The position numbers and the translations under genes are program-made. Source: Deltaproteobacteria bacterium (lineage in GTDB: Bacteria; SZUA-79; Acidulodesulfobacterales; Acidulodesulfobacteraceae). Taken from it: a stretch of DNA of 37,842 nucleotides. The stretch spans positions 1 to 37,842 of the forward strand of contig JAMDCP010000003.1 in NCBI GenBank assembly GCA_023489335.1, written 5' to 3'. Of this stretch, positions 23,869 to 33,780 are shown piece by piece. Below the pieces are notes generated by a model. That model was not told where the DNA came from, did not search any database, and was given only the letters and a program-made list of their open reading frames with translations. Numbering within the stretch: position 1 is the stretch's first letter; the number at the start of each line of letters is the position of its first letter.

Positions 23869-25281
23869 TTAAATATCGTAATACAACGCAAATTCGTAAG
23901 GCACTGGCCTCATGCGAACGGGCTGGACATCGTTTTCCATTTTGCGGTCAATCCATGTCCGTATTACATCTTCCGTAAACACCCCGCCCTGAAGCAGGAA
24001 CTTATGGTCTTTTTCAAGTTCTTTCAACGCCTCTTCGAGAGAACCCGGAGCAACGGGAATATTCTTAAGCTCCTTTTTAGATAATGTAAATAAATCCTTA
24101 TCGACAGGCTTGCCCGGGTGAATTTTATTTTGGATGCCGTCTAAACCGGCTAAAAGCAATGCGGAAAAAGCGATATAGCAATTTGAAGTCGGGTCTGGAG
24201 TTCTATATTCTATTCTTTTCGCCTTTGGAGAATTTGAATACATTGGGATTCTGACTGCGGCGCTTCTGTTTCTCGAGGAATAGACAAAATTAACGGGCGC
24301 CTCGAAGCCGGGGACTAATCTTTTATACGAATTTGTCGTTGAATTGGTAAAAGCGCATAAAGCCTTTGCGTGTTTTAATATCCCGCCGATATAATAAAGC
24401 CCCATTTCCGACAATCCTGCGTATTCTTTGCCCGCGAATAGCGGCTGTCCGTTTTTCCACAAGGATTGATGGACATGCATGCCGGAACCGTTATCGCCGA
24501 AAAGCGGCTTTGGCATGAATGTGGCGGTCTTGTCATACCTTCTTGCAACATTTTTAATTATGTATTTATACCACATAAAGCTGTCGCCCATAGCCGTTAA
24601 AGAATTAAACCGCATGTCGATTTCTGCCTGGCCGCCCGTTGCAACCTCGTGGTGAGCTGCCTCGATCCTAATGCCTACATTTTGCAATTCCATAACCATC
24701 TCGTTTCTTATATCGGTCTGGGTATCGATTGGCGAAACTGGAAAATAACCTTCCTTATACCTTGGCTTATGCCCCAAATTTGGCATTTCGTCCCTTCCGC
24801 TGTTCCAGATTCCCTCTTCCGAATCTATGTAATAATAGCCGCTATTGGAAGTCTGGTCGTATCTTATATCGTCGAATATAAAAAACTCCGCTTCAGGCCC
24901 AAAATATGCCGTATCGGCGATGCCTGTGGATTTCAAATACTTTTCGGCCTTCTGCGCTATATAACGCGGGTCTCTATCATAAAAATTACCGGTTATAGGG
25001 TCTTTAATATTGCATGTCAAAGATAAAGTTTTAGCCTCGATAAAATTATCTATAACTGCGGTAGAGGCATCCGGAATAATTAACATATCTGATGCTTCGA
25101 TTGCCTGCCAGCCCCTGATACTCGAACCGTCGAATCCAAAACCCTCCTTAAAAACATCTTCCGACAATTCGCTTATCGGCACCGTAAAATGCTGCCATGT
25201 TCCCAATAAATCGCAAAATTTAACATCGATGAGCTGGATTTCCTGCTCTTTGATATACTGCATAACTTCGTTTTCCGTCAT
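23869..25281 (-). CDS. glnA: Glutamine synthetase, type I
   Basis: A 470-residue GlnA of normal length, which makes glutamine from glutamate, ammonia and ATP as a dodecamer. Conserved segments include FDGSSI (50-55), the metal-site [20 protein letters not shown] (264-273) and the NRSAAVRIP region. The peptide that carries the adenylylated tyrosine in E. coli (NLYDLP) reads DLFTLS here, with Phe398 (codon TTT at 24088-24090). That covalent switch is therefore absent, although the protein otherwise resembles the adenylylated subclass in length. GGAGGGA precedes the ATG. It lies 184 bases after glnB on the same strand, with a hairpin between. Confidence 0.97.
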   Translation of the reverse strand: MTENEVMQYIKEQEIQLIDVKFCDLLGTWQHFTVPISELSEDVFKEGFGFDGSSIRGWQAIEASDMLIIPDASTAVIDNFIEAKTLSLTCNIKDPITGNFYDRDPRYIAQKAEKYLKSTGIADTAYFGPEAEFFIFDDIRYDQTSNSGYYYIDSEEGIWNSGRDEMPNLGHKPRYKEGYFPVSPIDTQTDIRNEMVMELQNVGIRIEAAHHEVATGGQAEIDMRFNSLTAMGDSFMWYKYIIKNVARRYDKTATFMPKPLFGDNGSGMHVHQSLWKNGQPLFAGKEYAGLSEMGLYYIGGILKHAKALCAFTNSTTNSYKRLVPGFEAPVNFVYSSRNRSAAVRIPMYSNSPKAKRIEYRTPDPTSNCYIAFSALLLAGLDGIQNKIHPGKPVDKDLFTLSKKELKNIPVAPGSLEEALKELEKDHKFLLQGGVFTEDVIRTWIDRKMENDVQPVRMRPVPYEFALYYDI

Positions 25282-25360
25282 TTTCCCTCCGTAAAATTTA
25301 AAAAATTAAGATTTATTGAATTTATAAATAAAAAGAATTTTAAGGTTTCTGGATTCTCTC

Positions 25361-25435
25361 TCCCTCCCCTAACCCATAAAAGCATCGCCTTATTCCCTTT
25401 GGGCGCTCTGCTTTTACATCCATAAAGGGAGGGGA
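25361..25435. repeat. Palindromic spacer between glnB and glnA
   Basis: TAAAAGCA (25377-25384) pairs with TGCTTTTA (25409-25416), with inner CGCC/GGCG, flanked by CTCCCTCCCC and GGGAGGGG. This dispersed-repeat style hairpin may attenuate or stabilise the glnB-glnA transcript. Confidence 0.55.
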
Positions 25436-25465
25436 ATAAAATATGCGGTAATGACAGTTGTTCTC

Positions 25466-25816
<351 letters not shown>

Positions 25817-25824
25817 TTAATTTG

Positions 25825-25840
25825 AGCAATAAATATGCCA
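25825..25840 (-). promoter_or_regulatory. Sigma-54 promoter of glnB
   Basis: On the minus strand TGGCATATTTATTGCT matches the TGGCAC-N5-TTGCA consensus, with GG and GC separated by exactly ten bases. With C at -12, transcription would begin at 25814, leaving only 10 bases before the ATG with the ribosome-binding site at the very 5' end. No clear NtrC site is seen upstream. Confidence 0.7.
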
Positions 25841-25968
25841 TATCGTAAAAATTAACTTAAAATTATCATAAATTTAAGTTTTTCATAACAAATATAACTA
25901 ATTTTAGCTTAATTTTAAATAAAATAACATTAATTGAAATAAAAATATAGCTAAAATTTATTTAATTA

Positions 25969-26048
25969 TGAGATTGCTTTGCTTCGCTCGCAATGAAAAT
26001 GCGCTTAAAATTTAGGCAATAATAAAAAACATGCTTAAAATTTGGGCT
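25969..26048. repeat. Dispersed palindrome plus short direct repeats
   Basis: TGAGATTGC...GCAATGA (25969-25996) is a widespread bacterial dispersed-palindrome type. It is followed by two copies of a GCTTAAAATTT(A/G)GGC motif (about 26002 and 26033). This 273-base gap between yajQ and glnB holds no gene. Confidence 0.5.
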
Positions 26049-26077
26049 ATTTCCCGCTCACGACCCCCCTAATCTTT

Positions 26078-26563
26078 CTAATCTCTAAAATTTATAAAGG
26101 ACAATTCTATGGTTAACGGGAAAGCCCTTAGATGCGAAATTATATTCTGAAGCTCGTCTTTAGATTTTGAACTTACCCTTAAATGGTCTTTAAGGTTTTC
26201 GACCGCCGCTTTAGGGGCTATCTTTTTTATTTCCTGAATTATTTTTTTCGAAGCCTCTTTATCTATCCCCTCTTTAATTTCAACCTCTTGCCTCACCATG
26301 CCCTTAGATGCTTCTTCCTTCTTTTTAAAATCTAAGAATTTTACAGAAACGCCCCTTTTTATAAGTTTTCCCTTTAATATGTCGATAACGGCGGTAAGTT
26401 TATAATCGTCGTCGCCTAAGAGGGTAATAATATTTTCCTGCCTTTTAATTTCGCTTTTTGTGCCTTTAAAATCATATCGCCCCGTTATTTCTTTAACAGC
26501 CTGGTTTATTGCATTATCGACTTCCTGAAGGTCTGCTTTTGAAACTACATCGAAAGACGGCAT
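26078..26563 (-). CDS. yajQ: YajQ-family nucleotide-binding protein
   Basis: A 161-residue protein matching YajQ from end to end: MPSFDVVSKADLQEVDNAIN at the start, TGRYDFKGTKSEI, and a C-terminal FPLTIELSFINFRD. It has two ferredoxin-like domains. Members bind nucleotides or RNA, and some bind cyclic di-GMP (shown for family members, not here). AGGAGA precedes the ATG. It lies 29 bases after lolA on the same strand and probably belongs to the serS-ftsK-lolA run. Confidence 0.93.
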   Translation of the reverse strand: MPSFDVVSKADLQEVDNAINQAVKEITGRYDFKGTKSEIKRQENIITLLGDDDYKLTAVIDILKGKLIKRGVSVKFLDFKKKEEASKGMVRQEVEIKEGIDKEASKKIIQEIKKIAPKAAVENLKDHLRVSSKSKDELQNIISHLRAFPLTIELSFINFRD

Positions 26564-26592
26564 TTTAATCTCCTGCGGATTTACTTTTAATA

Positions 26593-27300
26593 TTAGTTTT
26601 CTTTGATTATTTTATAACTCGCCGGAAAATTGACGCTAAAAATATGGCTATTTATATGCCTGTTAAACCGGACACCCGCGTAATGAAATATTATTGTTTG
26701 ACCCTGGTATGTTAAAATTTTTAATGATGTTATCTTAAGGCTGTTTATTGCAAAATCGATGTAAATCTCTTTTGCCCTTTGAAGGCTTAAGGGCTTTAAC
26801 CCGACACCCACAATTCCTTTCACCGCATCTTTCTTCACGCTTTCAACGCTAAAATACTTAGTCAAACTTCCGATTACGGCAACAATATTAGGGGGGAACC
26901 CACCTCTTTCTTTACCCACATTAATAACCGTAACCTTTTTGATATCGCTGTCGATAATATAAAGCTCATTGCCTTTTAAAACCTGTCTTTTATGCATAGG
27001 ATAAGTATAAACCCATGCCATATTGCCCGGTTCTTTATAATAAAAATTACCTTTAAAGGACATATTTTGAGAATACCCCGGAATAATCTCTTTTTGAACA
27101 AAATATGCGCTTATGGAATGAACGGTTTTATATTTTGCTTCGATTTTCCCGATTATATTATTATTGCCTTCCTTACCGTAAGATTTCGGTATAAAACCTA
27201 TTAAAAACAGTACGGGTAAAATTAAAAACAGTACGGGTAATTTAGTTAATTTGGCAGTTATGGATTCCCGCCTACGCGGGAATGACAACTTTTTCTTCAT
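26593..27300 (-). CDS. lolA: Outer-membrane lipoprotein carrier LolA-like protein
   Basis: A 235-residue periplasmic protein. The half-barrel LolA pattern is seen in FKGNFYYKEPGNMAWVYTYP, NELYIIDSDIKKV and the later hydrophobic strands; it would ferry lipoproteins from LolCDE to LolB. The start is fixed by GGGAGA inside the end of ftsK, with the ATG two bases after the ftsK stop. The signal peptide is odd. Residues 5-13 (LSFPRRRES) are encoded by a dispersed palindrome, and the hydrophobic core contains a seven-residue duplication (VLFLILP then VLFLIGF). Cleavage should follow about residue 41 (SYG/K). Confidence 0.85.
   Translation of the reverse strand: MKKKLSFPRRRESITAKLTKLPVLFLILPVLFLIGFIPKSYGKEGNNNIIGKIEAKYKTVHSISAYFVQKEIIPGYSQNMSFKGNFYYKEPGNMAWVYTYPMHKRQVLKGNELYIIDSDIKKVTVINVGKERGGFPPNIVAVIGSLTKYFSVESVKKDAVKGIVGVGLKPLSLQRAKEIYIDFAINSLKITSLKILTYQGQTIIFHYAGVRFNRHINSHIFSVNFPASYKIIKEN
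27200..27241. repeat. 21-bp tandem duplication in the LolA signal-peptide region
   Basis: Two nearly exact copies of a 21-base unit (27200-27220, 27221-27241) containing AAAAACAGTACGGGTAA. Each copy encodes seven residues of the hydrophobic core. Confidence 0.85.
27262..27286. repeat. Dispersed palindrome encoding part of the LolA N-terminus
   Basis: GGATTCCCGCCTACGCGGGAATGAC-type sequence with stem ATTCCCGC/GCGGGAAT, a repeat found in many bacterial genomes. It is read in frame as SFPRRRES in the positively charged start of the signal peptide. Confidence 0.8.
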
Positions 27301-27302
27301 TT

Positions 27303-29534
27303 TTATGTTCTCCCTTTTTTTGTCAATATACCGTCATTTTGAAGTTTTTCCATAATTCTTGCAGCCCTGTTAAAACCTATCCTGAACCTTCGCTGGATAT
27401 AAGATATGGATATATTATTATTGCTGTCCGAAGATGCGACCATATTTAACACCTCGCCGTATATTTCGTCATCCGGGTCGTCCGTAATCATTCTATCAAA
27501 ATTGCCTGCATTGTCAAACTCATTTATTAATAACTCGTTTTTCGAGGACGGGAAATTCTTTTCTTTTATAAATTCTAAAACCTTTTTAATCTCGTCTTCG
27601 GATATGTAAGAACCGTGAATTCTCGCAAGCCTGCCCTGTCCCGGCGGCATAAACAGCATATCGCCGTTTCCCAAAAGCTCTTCCGCGCCGTTGGCGTCTA
27701 ATATCGTTCTTGAATCAACCTTGGAAGAAACTAAAAAGGCTATGCGGGACGGCATATTGGCCTTTATAACCCCCGTAACTACATTTACCGACGGTCTTTG
27801 AGTCGCTATTACAAGATGAATTCCACAGGCGCGGGCCATCTGGGAAAGCCTTATTATGGATGTTTCTATGTCTTTGGGGCTGACAAGCATTAAATCGCTT
27901 AATTCGTCTATTATAATGACAAGGTAGGGCATCGGTTTTTGATTTTGTTTTTCCAATCGTTCATTATACTGCTCGATATTTTTAACGCCTGCCTTCTGTA
28001 ATTCCCTGTATCTCCTTTCCATTTCGGAAACAGCCCATTTAAGCGCAATGCCTGCCTTTTTTGCATCGTAAACGACATCGCAAATAAGATGCGGTAATTC
28101 TTCAAACGGCGTCAGTTCTAACCTTTTAGGGTCTATCATTAAAAAATTAAGCTCCTCGTAATTCGCTTTAAAAAGAAGGCTCATGACAAGCGTATTAATA
28201 AACACGCTTTTCCCCGCCCCCGTCGCCCCGGCTATCAACAAGTGCGGGCATTTTGCAAGGTCAAACAGGACATTTCCCCCCGTAGTATTTTTGCCGAGAA
28301 TTATCGTAAGCAAAGACTTCGAATCTATAAACTCTTTCGAGTTTAATCCTTCCGAAAAATAAACCGTTTCCCTTTTATTATTTGGAACTTCGATGCCTAC
28401 GGCCGATTTACCCTCTATGACCCCCGTTATCCTGACCGGTTTTGACTTTAAAGCCATCGTAAGGTCTTCCGAAAGGGATAAAATTCTTCCGATTTTAACG
28501 CCGCTTGCCGGTTCGAACTCATACATCGTTATGATGGGTCCAGGGTTTATCCCTGTAACCTTTCCTTTCACGCCAAAATCTAAAAGTTTTTTTTCTATTA
28601 ATGTCGCATTCCCCAGAAGGGAAAGTTTATCGGGCTTTTGGGCGTCCTTAACCCCTACAAAGCCGATTAAGGAAATCGGGGGGATTTTTGTTTCCCTGTC
28701 TCCCACAAAATCAAAAGAGCCGTCCTTTTCCCTAATTACTTTATCCTTATAATCCATCCCCGTCTTTTTATTAATCCCGGAAAAATCGTCTTTTTCATCC
28801 AAATCCTTTATTAAATCCTCTCTTGAACCTCCGAATAGCTCTTTATTTAAGATGAAACTTCTTTTCCTTTTTTTTAATCCTTTTCTCTTTTCAATCTTTA
28901 ATGTTATCAAGGAAAGGGTAGAATTCAATTTATTTGTTATTTTATTTGTTATTACGGCCATGTTTAACCACTTTATCTCTTTTATGCCCTTTTTAAACAG
29001 ATTATAAATGCCGTAAATCGGGGCAATCAGGTTTTCCACCCCTATATTTTTAAAGACAAGATAAAAAGAGGTTAGAAATAACATAATAATTATAATTATG
29101 CTTCCCGCTTCGCCAAAAAATCTAAAAAGATAATAATAAATTCCGCTTCCTATCAGCCCGCCGGCCGGGGTTATAAACCCATGGTACCGAAATTTAGGAA
29201 ATAAAGCGCTAAGAAATATTAAAAAGGCGGTGAGGAAGGTAAAGAGCCCTGCATAAAATCTTAACTTTGACCGGGCAATTTTATTAAATATTAAGAGTAC
29301 CCCGATTAATAAAATGAAAAAAACTAACAGGAAAGAGCCGATACCCGCAATCGTTAAAAGCAAATTCGAAAGAATTCCGCCGGCAAAGCCGCCCCAGTTT
29401 ATTTTATGGACGCTTGAAATCGAGTATGAATTGGATGTCTCTTGCAATATGGAGAAAGAAAAAAGCGATAAAAAAGAATATATCGAAAAAAAAATAATTA
29501 GAAGCGCTAAGGTTATCCTTTTATGACCATACAT
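27303..29534 (-). CDS. ftsK: DNA translocase FtsK/SpoIIIE
   Basis: A 743-residue translocase that pumps chromosomal DNA through the division septum and promotes dimer resolution. The N-terminal part has about four to five membrane helices between residues 8 and 162. A short linker (about 165-300) precedes the motor. Walker A is GATGAGKS at 436-443, with the Walker B region LVIIIDELSDLM and the later ATQRPSVNVVTGVIKAN. The C-terminal gamma winged helix is present (about 675-743), so orientation-guided translocation is expected. It starts seven bases after serS and ends two bases before lolA. No Shine-Dalgarno sequence is obvious. Confidence 0.96.
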   Translation of the reverse strand: MYGHKRITLALLIIFFSIYSFLSLFSFSILQETSNSYSISSVHKINWGGFAGGILSNLLLTIAGIGSFLLVFFILLIGVLLIFNKIARSKLRFYAGLFTFLTAFLIFLSALFPKFRYHGFITPAGGLIGSGIYYYLFRFFGEAGSIIIIIMLFLTSFYLVFKNIGVENLIAPIYGIYNLFKKGIKEIKWLNMAVITNKITNKLNSTLSLITLKIEKRKGLKKRKRSFILNKELFGGSREDLIKDLDEKDDFSGINKKTGMDYKDKVIREKDGSFDFVGDRETKIPPISLIGFVGVKDAQKPDKLSLLGNATLIEKKLLDFGVKGKVTGINPGPIITMYEFEPASGVKIGRILSLSEDLTMALKSKPVRITGVIEGKSAVGIEVPNNKRETVYFSEGLNSKEFIDSKSLLTIILGKNTTGGNVLFDLAKCPHLLIAGATGAGKSVFINTLVMSLLFKANYEELNFLMIDPKRLELTPFEELPHLICDVVYDAKKAGIALKWAVSEMERRYRELQKAGVKNIEQYNERLEKQNQKPMPYLVIIIDELSDLMLVSPKDIETSIIRLSQMARACGIHLVIATQRPSVNVVTGVIKANMPSRIAFLVSSKVDSRTILDANGAEELLGNGDMLFMPPGQGRLARIHGSYISEDEIKKVLEFIKEKNFPSSKNELLINEFDNAGNFDRMITDDPDDEIYGEVLNMVASSDSNNNISISYIQRRFRIGFNRAARIMEKLQNDGILTKKGRT

Positions 29535-29541
29535 AATTTAT

Positions 29542-30807
29542 TTAAATAAATTCTTCTATTCCGAAATAGGGTTTTAACGAATTAGGAATCCTGATATAAC
29601 CATCTTTTGTCTGATAATTTTCGATTATCGCTATCATAACCCTTGGAAGAGCGAGTCCCGAACCGTTAAGCGTATTTACAAACTCGGCTTTTGAATTTTT
29701 GTCCCTTTTAAATTTAATATTTGCCCTTCTGGCTTGAAAAGAACCAAAATTCGAGCAAGAGCTAACCTCAAGCCACTCGTCCATCCCGGGGGCATAAACC
29801 TCTACATCGTATTTCTCTTTTGCCGAAAAACTTAAATCCCCGGTACAAATTTTAACTAATCTGTGGGGAATATCGAGCCTGTTTAAAATATCCTGAACAT
29901 CGTTGATGAGATTAAATAATTCATCCTTTGCCGTTTCCGGGGTGGTAATTTTTACAAGTTCTACCTTGTCAAACTGATGCCCTCTTTTTATGCCCCTTGT
30001 ATCCTTGCCCGCGGACATTTTTTCTTTTCTGAAGCATGCGGTATATGCCGCATGTTTTATGGGAAGCATCTTAATATCTATTATCTCATCCCTGTACATA
30101 TTAGTAACCGGAACCTCGGCGGTCGGAACAAACCATAAGCCTGAATCGTCATCCTTGTACAGGGTGTCCGAAAATTTAGGCAGCTGCCCCGTCCCGACCA
30201 AACAGGCTTCATTAACCATATAAGGAGGATATACCTCTTCGTAGTCGTGATAAGTTATATGGGTATCGAGCATAAAATTAATAAGCGCCCTCTGGAGCTT
30301 GGCAAACCCTTTTTTCAGCACATAAAAACGGGTCCCGGATATCTTTACCCCCCTTTCAAAATCGATTAAGTCTCTTTTTTCTCCGATTTCAAAATGGGTT
30401 TTTGGCTTAAAATCAAATTTTTTCTTTGCATTGAAATAAGAAACAACGACATTTTCCGTTTCGTCCCTGCCGACCGGCACATCGCTGTCCGGAAGGTTTG
30501 GCACATTTAGCATTAGCGCGTTAAGTTTTTGTTCTATAGCGCTTAATTCATCTTCCTGCGTTTTGATCAGCTCATTTATTCTTTTTACCTCATTTTTTTT
30601 TGCTAAAATTACCTCTTCATTTTTTTCCGCGGCTATCTCTTTTGAAAGTATTTTCCTTGTATTCCTAAGGCACTCGGTATCGTATAAGAGCTTTCTTTTT
30701 GACTCGTCGAATTCGTAAATCTCGTCGATTTGGACCGGAACAAAAAGTTTTTCCATTTCCTTTTTAACAAACTCTCTTTGTTCCCTGATAAGCTTAATGT
30801 CAATCAT
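29542..30807 (-). CDS. serS: Seryl-tRNA synthetase
   Basis: A 421-residue class II synthetase of normal length. The N-terminal coiled-coil arm that grips tRNA-Ser is at about 30-105. Motif 2 lies around CFRKEKMSAGKDTRGIKRGHQFDKVEL and motif 3 is GSGLALPRVMIAIIENYQ. It charges tRNA-Ser with serine and supplies the substrate for selenocysteine formation. The upstream region has only AT-rich sequence with no ribosome-binding site. It follows atpC by 121 bases and leads into ftsK. Confidence 0.97.
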   Translation of the reverse strand: MIDIKLIREQREFVKKEMEKLFVPVQIDEIYEFDESKRKLLYDTECLRNTRKILSKEIAAEKNEEVILAKKNEVKRINELIKTQEDELSAIEQKLNALMLNVPNLPDSDVPVGRDETENVVVSYFNAKKKFDFKPKTHFEIGEKRDLIDFERGVKISGTRFYVLKKGFAKLQRALINFMLDTHITYHDYEEVYPPYMVNEACLVGTGQLPKFSDTLYKDDDSGLWFVPTAEVPVTNMYRDEIIDIKMLPIKHAAYTACFRKEKMSAGKDTRGIKRGHQFDKVELVKITTPETAKDELFNLINDVQDILNRLDIPHRLVKICTGDLSFSAKEKYDVEVYAPGMDEWLEVSSCSNFGSFQARRANIKFKRDKNSKAEFVNTLNGSGLALPRVMIAIIENYQTKDGYIRIPNSLKPYFGIEEFI

Positions 30808-30928
30808 AATATTTAAATATATCTTATTTACTATTTTATTATCTTATTTATGTATTTATGTTTTTATTCCTGAGACGAACGGAACGGACAGTAATATAAT
30901 AATATTTTTAAAGGCTAATATCAATCGT

Positions 30929-31171
30929 TTAATCGTTTACCAAAATATTAATAAAATTATTGCTTATTTCCACAAATCCACCGTTGATATCTATTTCCTG
31001 AACAGTCTCGCCGATTTTATATTTTACGGCGCCCTTAGAGACATTAGAAATAAAGTTGACATGCCCGGGCAATACCCCTTCTATGCCCGATTCGGCAGGA
31101 ATTTCGCAAAAATCCACCGACCCGTCATAAATTACTTCCCTCGGACTGACAATTTTTAGCGTAAGGGACAT
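30929..31171 (-). CDS. atpC: ATP synthase epsilon subunit, beta-sandwich only
   Basis: An 80-residue F1 epsilon subunit. It has the N-terminal beta sandwich, including the conserved GIEGVLPGHVNFIS segment, and ends at INILVND. The usual C-terminal pair of helices, about 50 residues, is missing. The bases after the stop do not encode it in another frame, so this is a short form rather than an obvious frameshift. In other species the helices inhibit ATP hydrolysis, so that brake may be absent. It is last in the ATP synthase operon and is separated from atpD by a hairpin element. Confidence 0.9.
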   Translation of the reverse strand: MSLTLKIVSPREVIYDGSVDFCEIPAESGIEGVLPGHVNFISNVSKGAVKYKIGETVQEIDINGGFVEISNNFINILVND

Positions 31172-31221
31172 CCCGGCACCCTGTTTATTTTATATAAATT
31201 TAGATTGAATGGTTTAATTAT

Positions 31222-31277
31222 AAATACCCCGTCAGCCCGCATCAAGGCGGGCTGACACCCCTTTTAAAAAAGGGGAA
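31222..31277. repeat. Half copy of the AAATACCCCGTC hairpin element (atpD-atpC gap)
   Basis: Starts with AAATACCCCGTC (31222-31233), then stem CAGCCCGC/GCGGGCTG, then CCCCTTTTAAAAAAGGGG. Compared with the copies near pilY1, both stem arms have changed together, so pairing is kept. Confidence 0.8.
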
Positions 31278-31307
31278 TTAAAGACAAATACCAGATTGAT
31301 TGACTTC

Positions 31308-32711
<1,404 letters not shown>

Positions 32712-32763
32712 TTACTGCCTCCGTAATCTTCGTAATTTCCAACATTTATAGCCCCCGAAAAAT

Positions 32764-33630
32764 TTATTTTAACGCGCTTACGCCGTTTATTATATCAAGA
32801 ATTTCAAGCGTAACCGCGGCTTGCCTTGCCTTGTTATAGGCAATGGTTAATTTATTTATAAGTTTTCCTGCATTCCTCGTCGCGTTATCCATTGCATTCA
32901 TTCTTGAAGCCTGCTCCCCTGCAAAAGACTCTACTATTTTAAAATAAATTTTGGTTTGAATATAGTTCTTAAAAATTTTATCGATTATCTCGTCTTCGTA
33001 AGACACAGGCTCCACCAAATAACCGCCGCTATCTTTGCTTTCAAAAGAGGAATTGAACGGTAAAATCTTTTCTATCGCCGCCCTCTGGTGAAGCGTAGAA
33101 ATATAATTATTGGATATTATATAAAGCTCGCCTGCTTTTTCATTTATAAAATCGGCAGATATTTTAACCGCCAATGTTTCGGATAAATTTTCCGTTATGT
33201 TATTTTCGGAGAAATTGGCGGTAAATTCAACGGAATAATTATGCCTTTTAAAAAAATCCGCTCCCTTCTTGCCGAGTATATACAGTTTTATCCGGCGGCC
33301 GTCCAACCCTCTGGCTTTAAGCTCCTCAAAAAAAAGTTTAAAAAGATTCATATTAAAAGAGCCGCAAAGGCCCCTGTCCGTTGAAATTATAATAATGCCG
33401 GCGACGCTGTTGCCCGAATTTTTTTTAAAAAATGGATGATTGTATAAGACCGTATTTCTTGAAATATTTTTTATGACGCCGCCGTAGATTTCCGAATAAG
33501 GCCTGAGGGCATTCATAGCCGCCTGATTTTTTTTAAATTTTGCCCCCGCCACCATTTTCATAGCCTTTGTTATTTGCCTCGTATTTTTGATGCTGGCGAT
33601 TTTTCTTTTTATAGATTTTAAATTCGGCAT
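32764..33630 (-). CDS. atpG: ATP synthase gamma subunit
   Basis: A 288-residue rotor shaft subunit. The N-terminal helix has IKRKIASIKNTRQITKAMKMVAGAK, the Rossmann part includes STDRGLCGSFN, and the C-terminal helix has the conserved ASRMNAMDNATRNAGKLINKL signature. No Shine-Dalgarno sequence lies before the ATG, and the 150-base gap to atpA is filled by a composite hairpin element. That may make its expression differ from that of its neighbours. Confidence 0.97.
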   Translation of the reverse strand: MPNLKSIKRKIASIKNTRQITKAMKMVAGAKFKKNQAAMNALRPYSEIYGGVIKNISRNTVLYNHPFFKKNSGNSVAGIIIISTDRGLCGSFNMNLFKLFFEELKARGLDGRRIKLYILGKKGADFFKRHNYSVEFTANFSENNITENLSETLAVKISADFINEKAGELYIISNNYISTLHQRAAIEKILPFNSSFESKDSGGYLVEPVSYEDEIIDKIFKNYIQTKIYFKIVESFAGEQASRMNAMDNATRNAGKLINKLTIAYNKARQAAVTLEILDIINGVSALK

Positions 33631-33659
33631 ATATAAGTTGAAAAAAGAAATTTATTTAT

Positions 33660-33760
33660 AAATACTCCGTCATTTTGCCTTAAGGCAAAATGCCACCCCC
33701 CCCCATTCCCCTTTTTCAAAAGGGGTGGCGGTCCGCCGCAAGCTGACCGACGGGGTATTT
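33660..33760. repeat. Composite hairpin element in the atpA-atpG gap
   Basis: 101 bp from AAATACTCCGTC (33660-33671) to GACGGGGTATTT (33749-33760). The first stem is CATTTTGCC-TTAA-GGCAAAATG, unlike any other copy. The centre is a C-run and CCCCTTTTTCAAAAGGGG. The second stem (GTCCGCCGCAAGCTGAC) is decayed. Confidence 0.8.
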
Positions 33761-33780
33761 AAAAAAAGGGGAATTTTTGA

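Noticed and set aside
24649-25026. 125-codon plus-strand frame
   Set aside because: Antisense to glnA, with no ribosome-binding site or recognisable domain.
30797-31159. 120-codon plus-strand frame opposite atpC
   Set aside because: Antisense to atpC and its AT-rich downstream gap; the hydrophobic start comes from AT-rich sequence.
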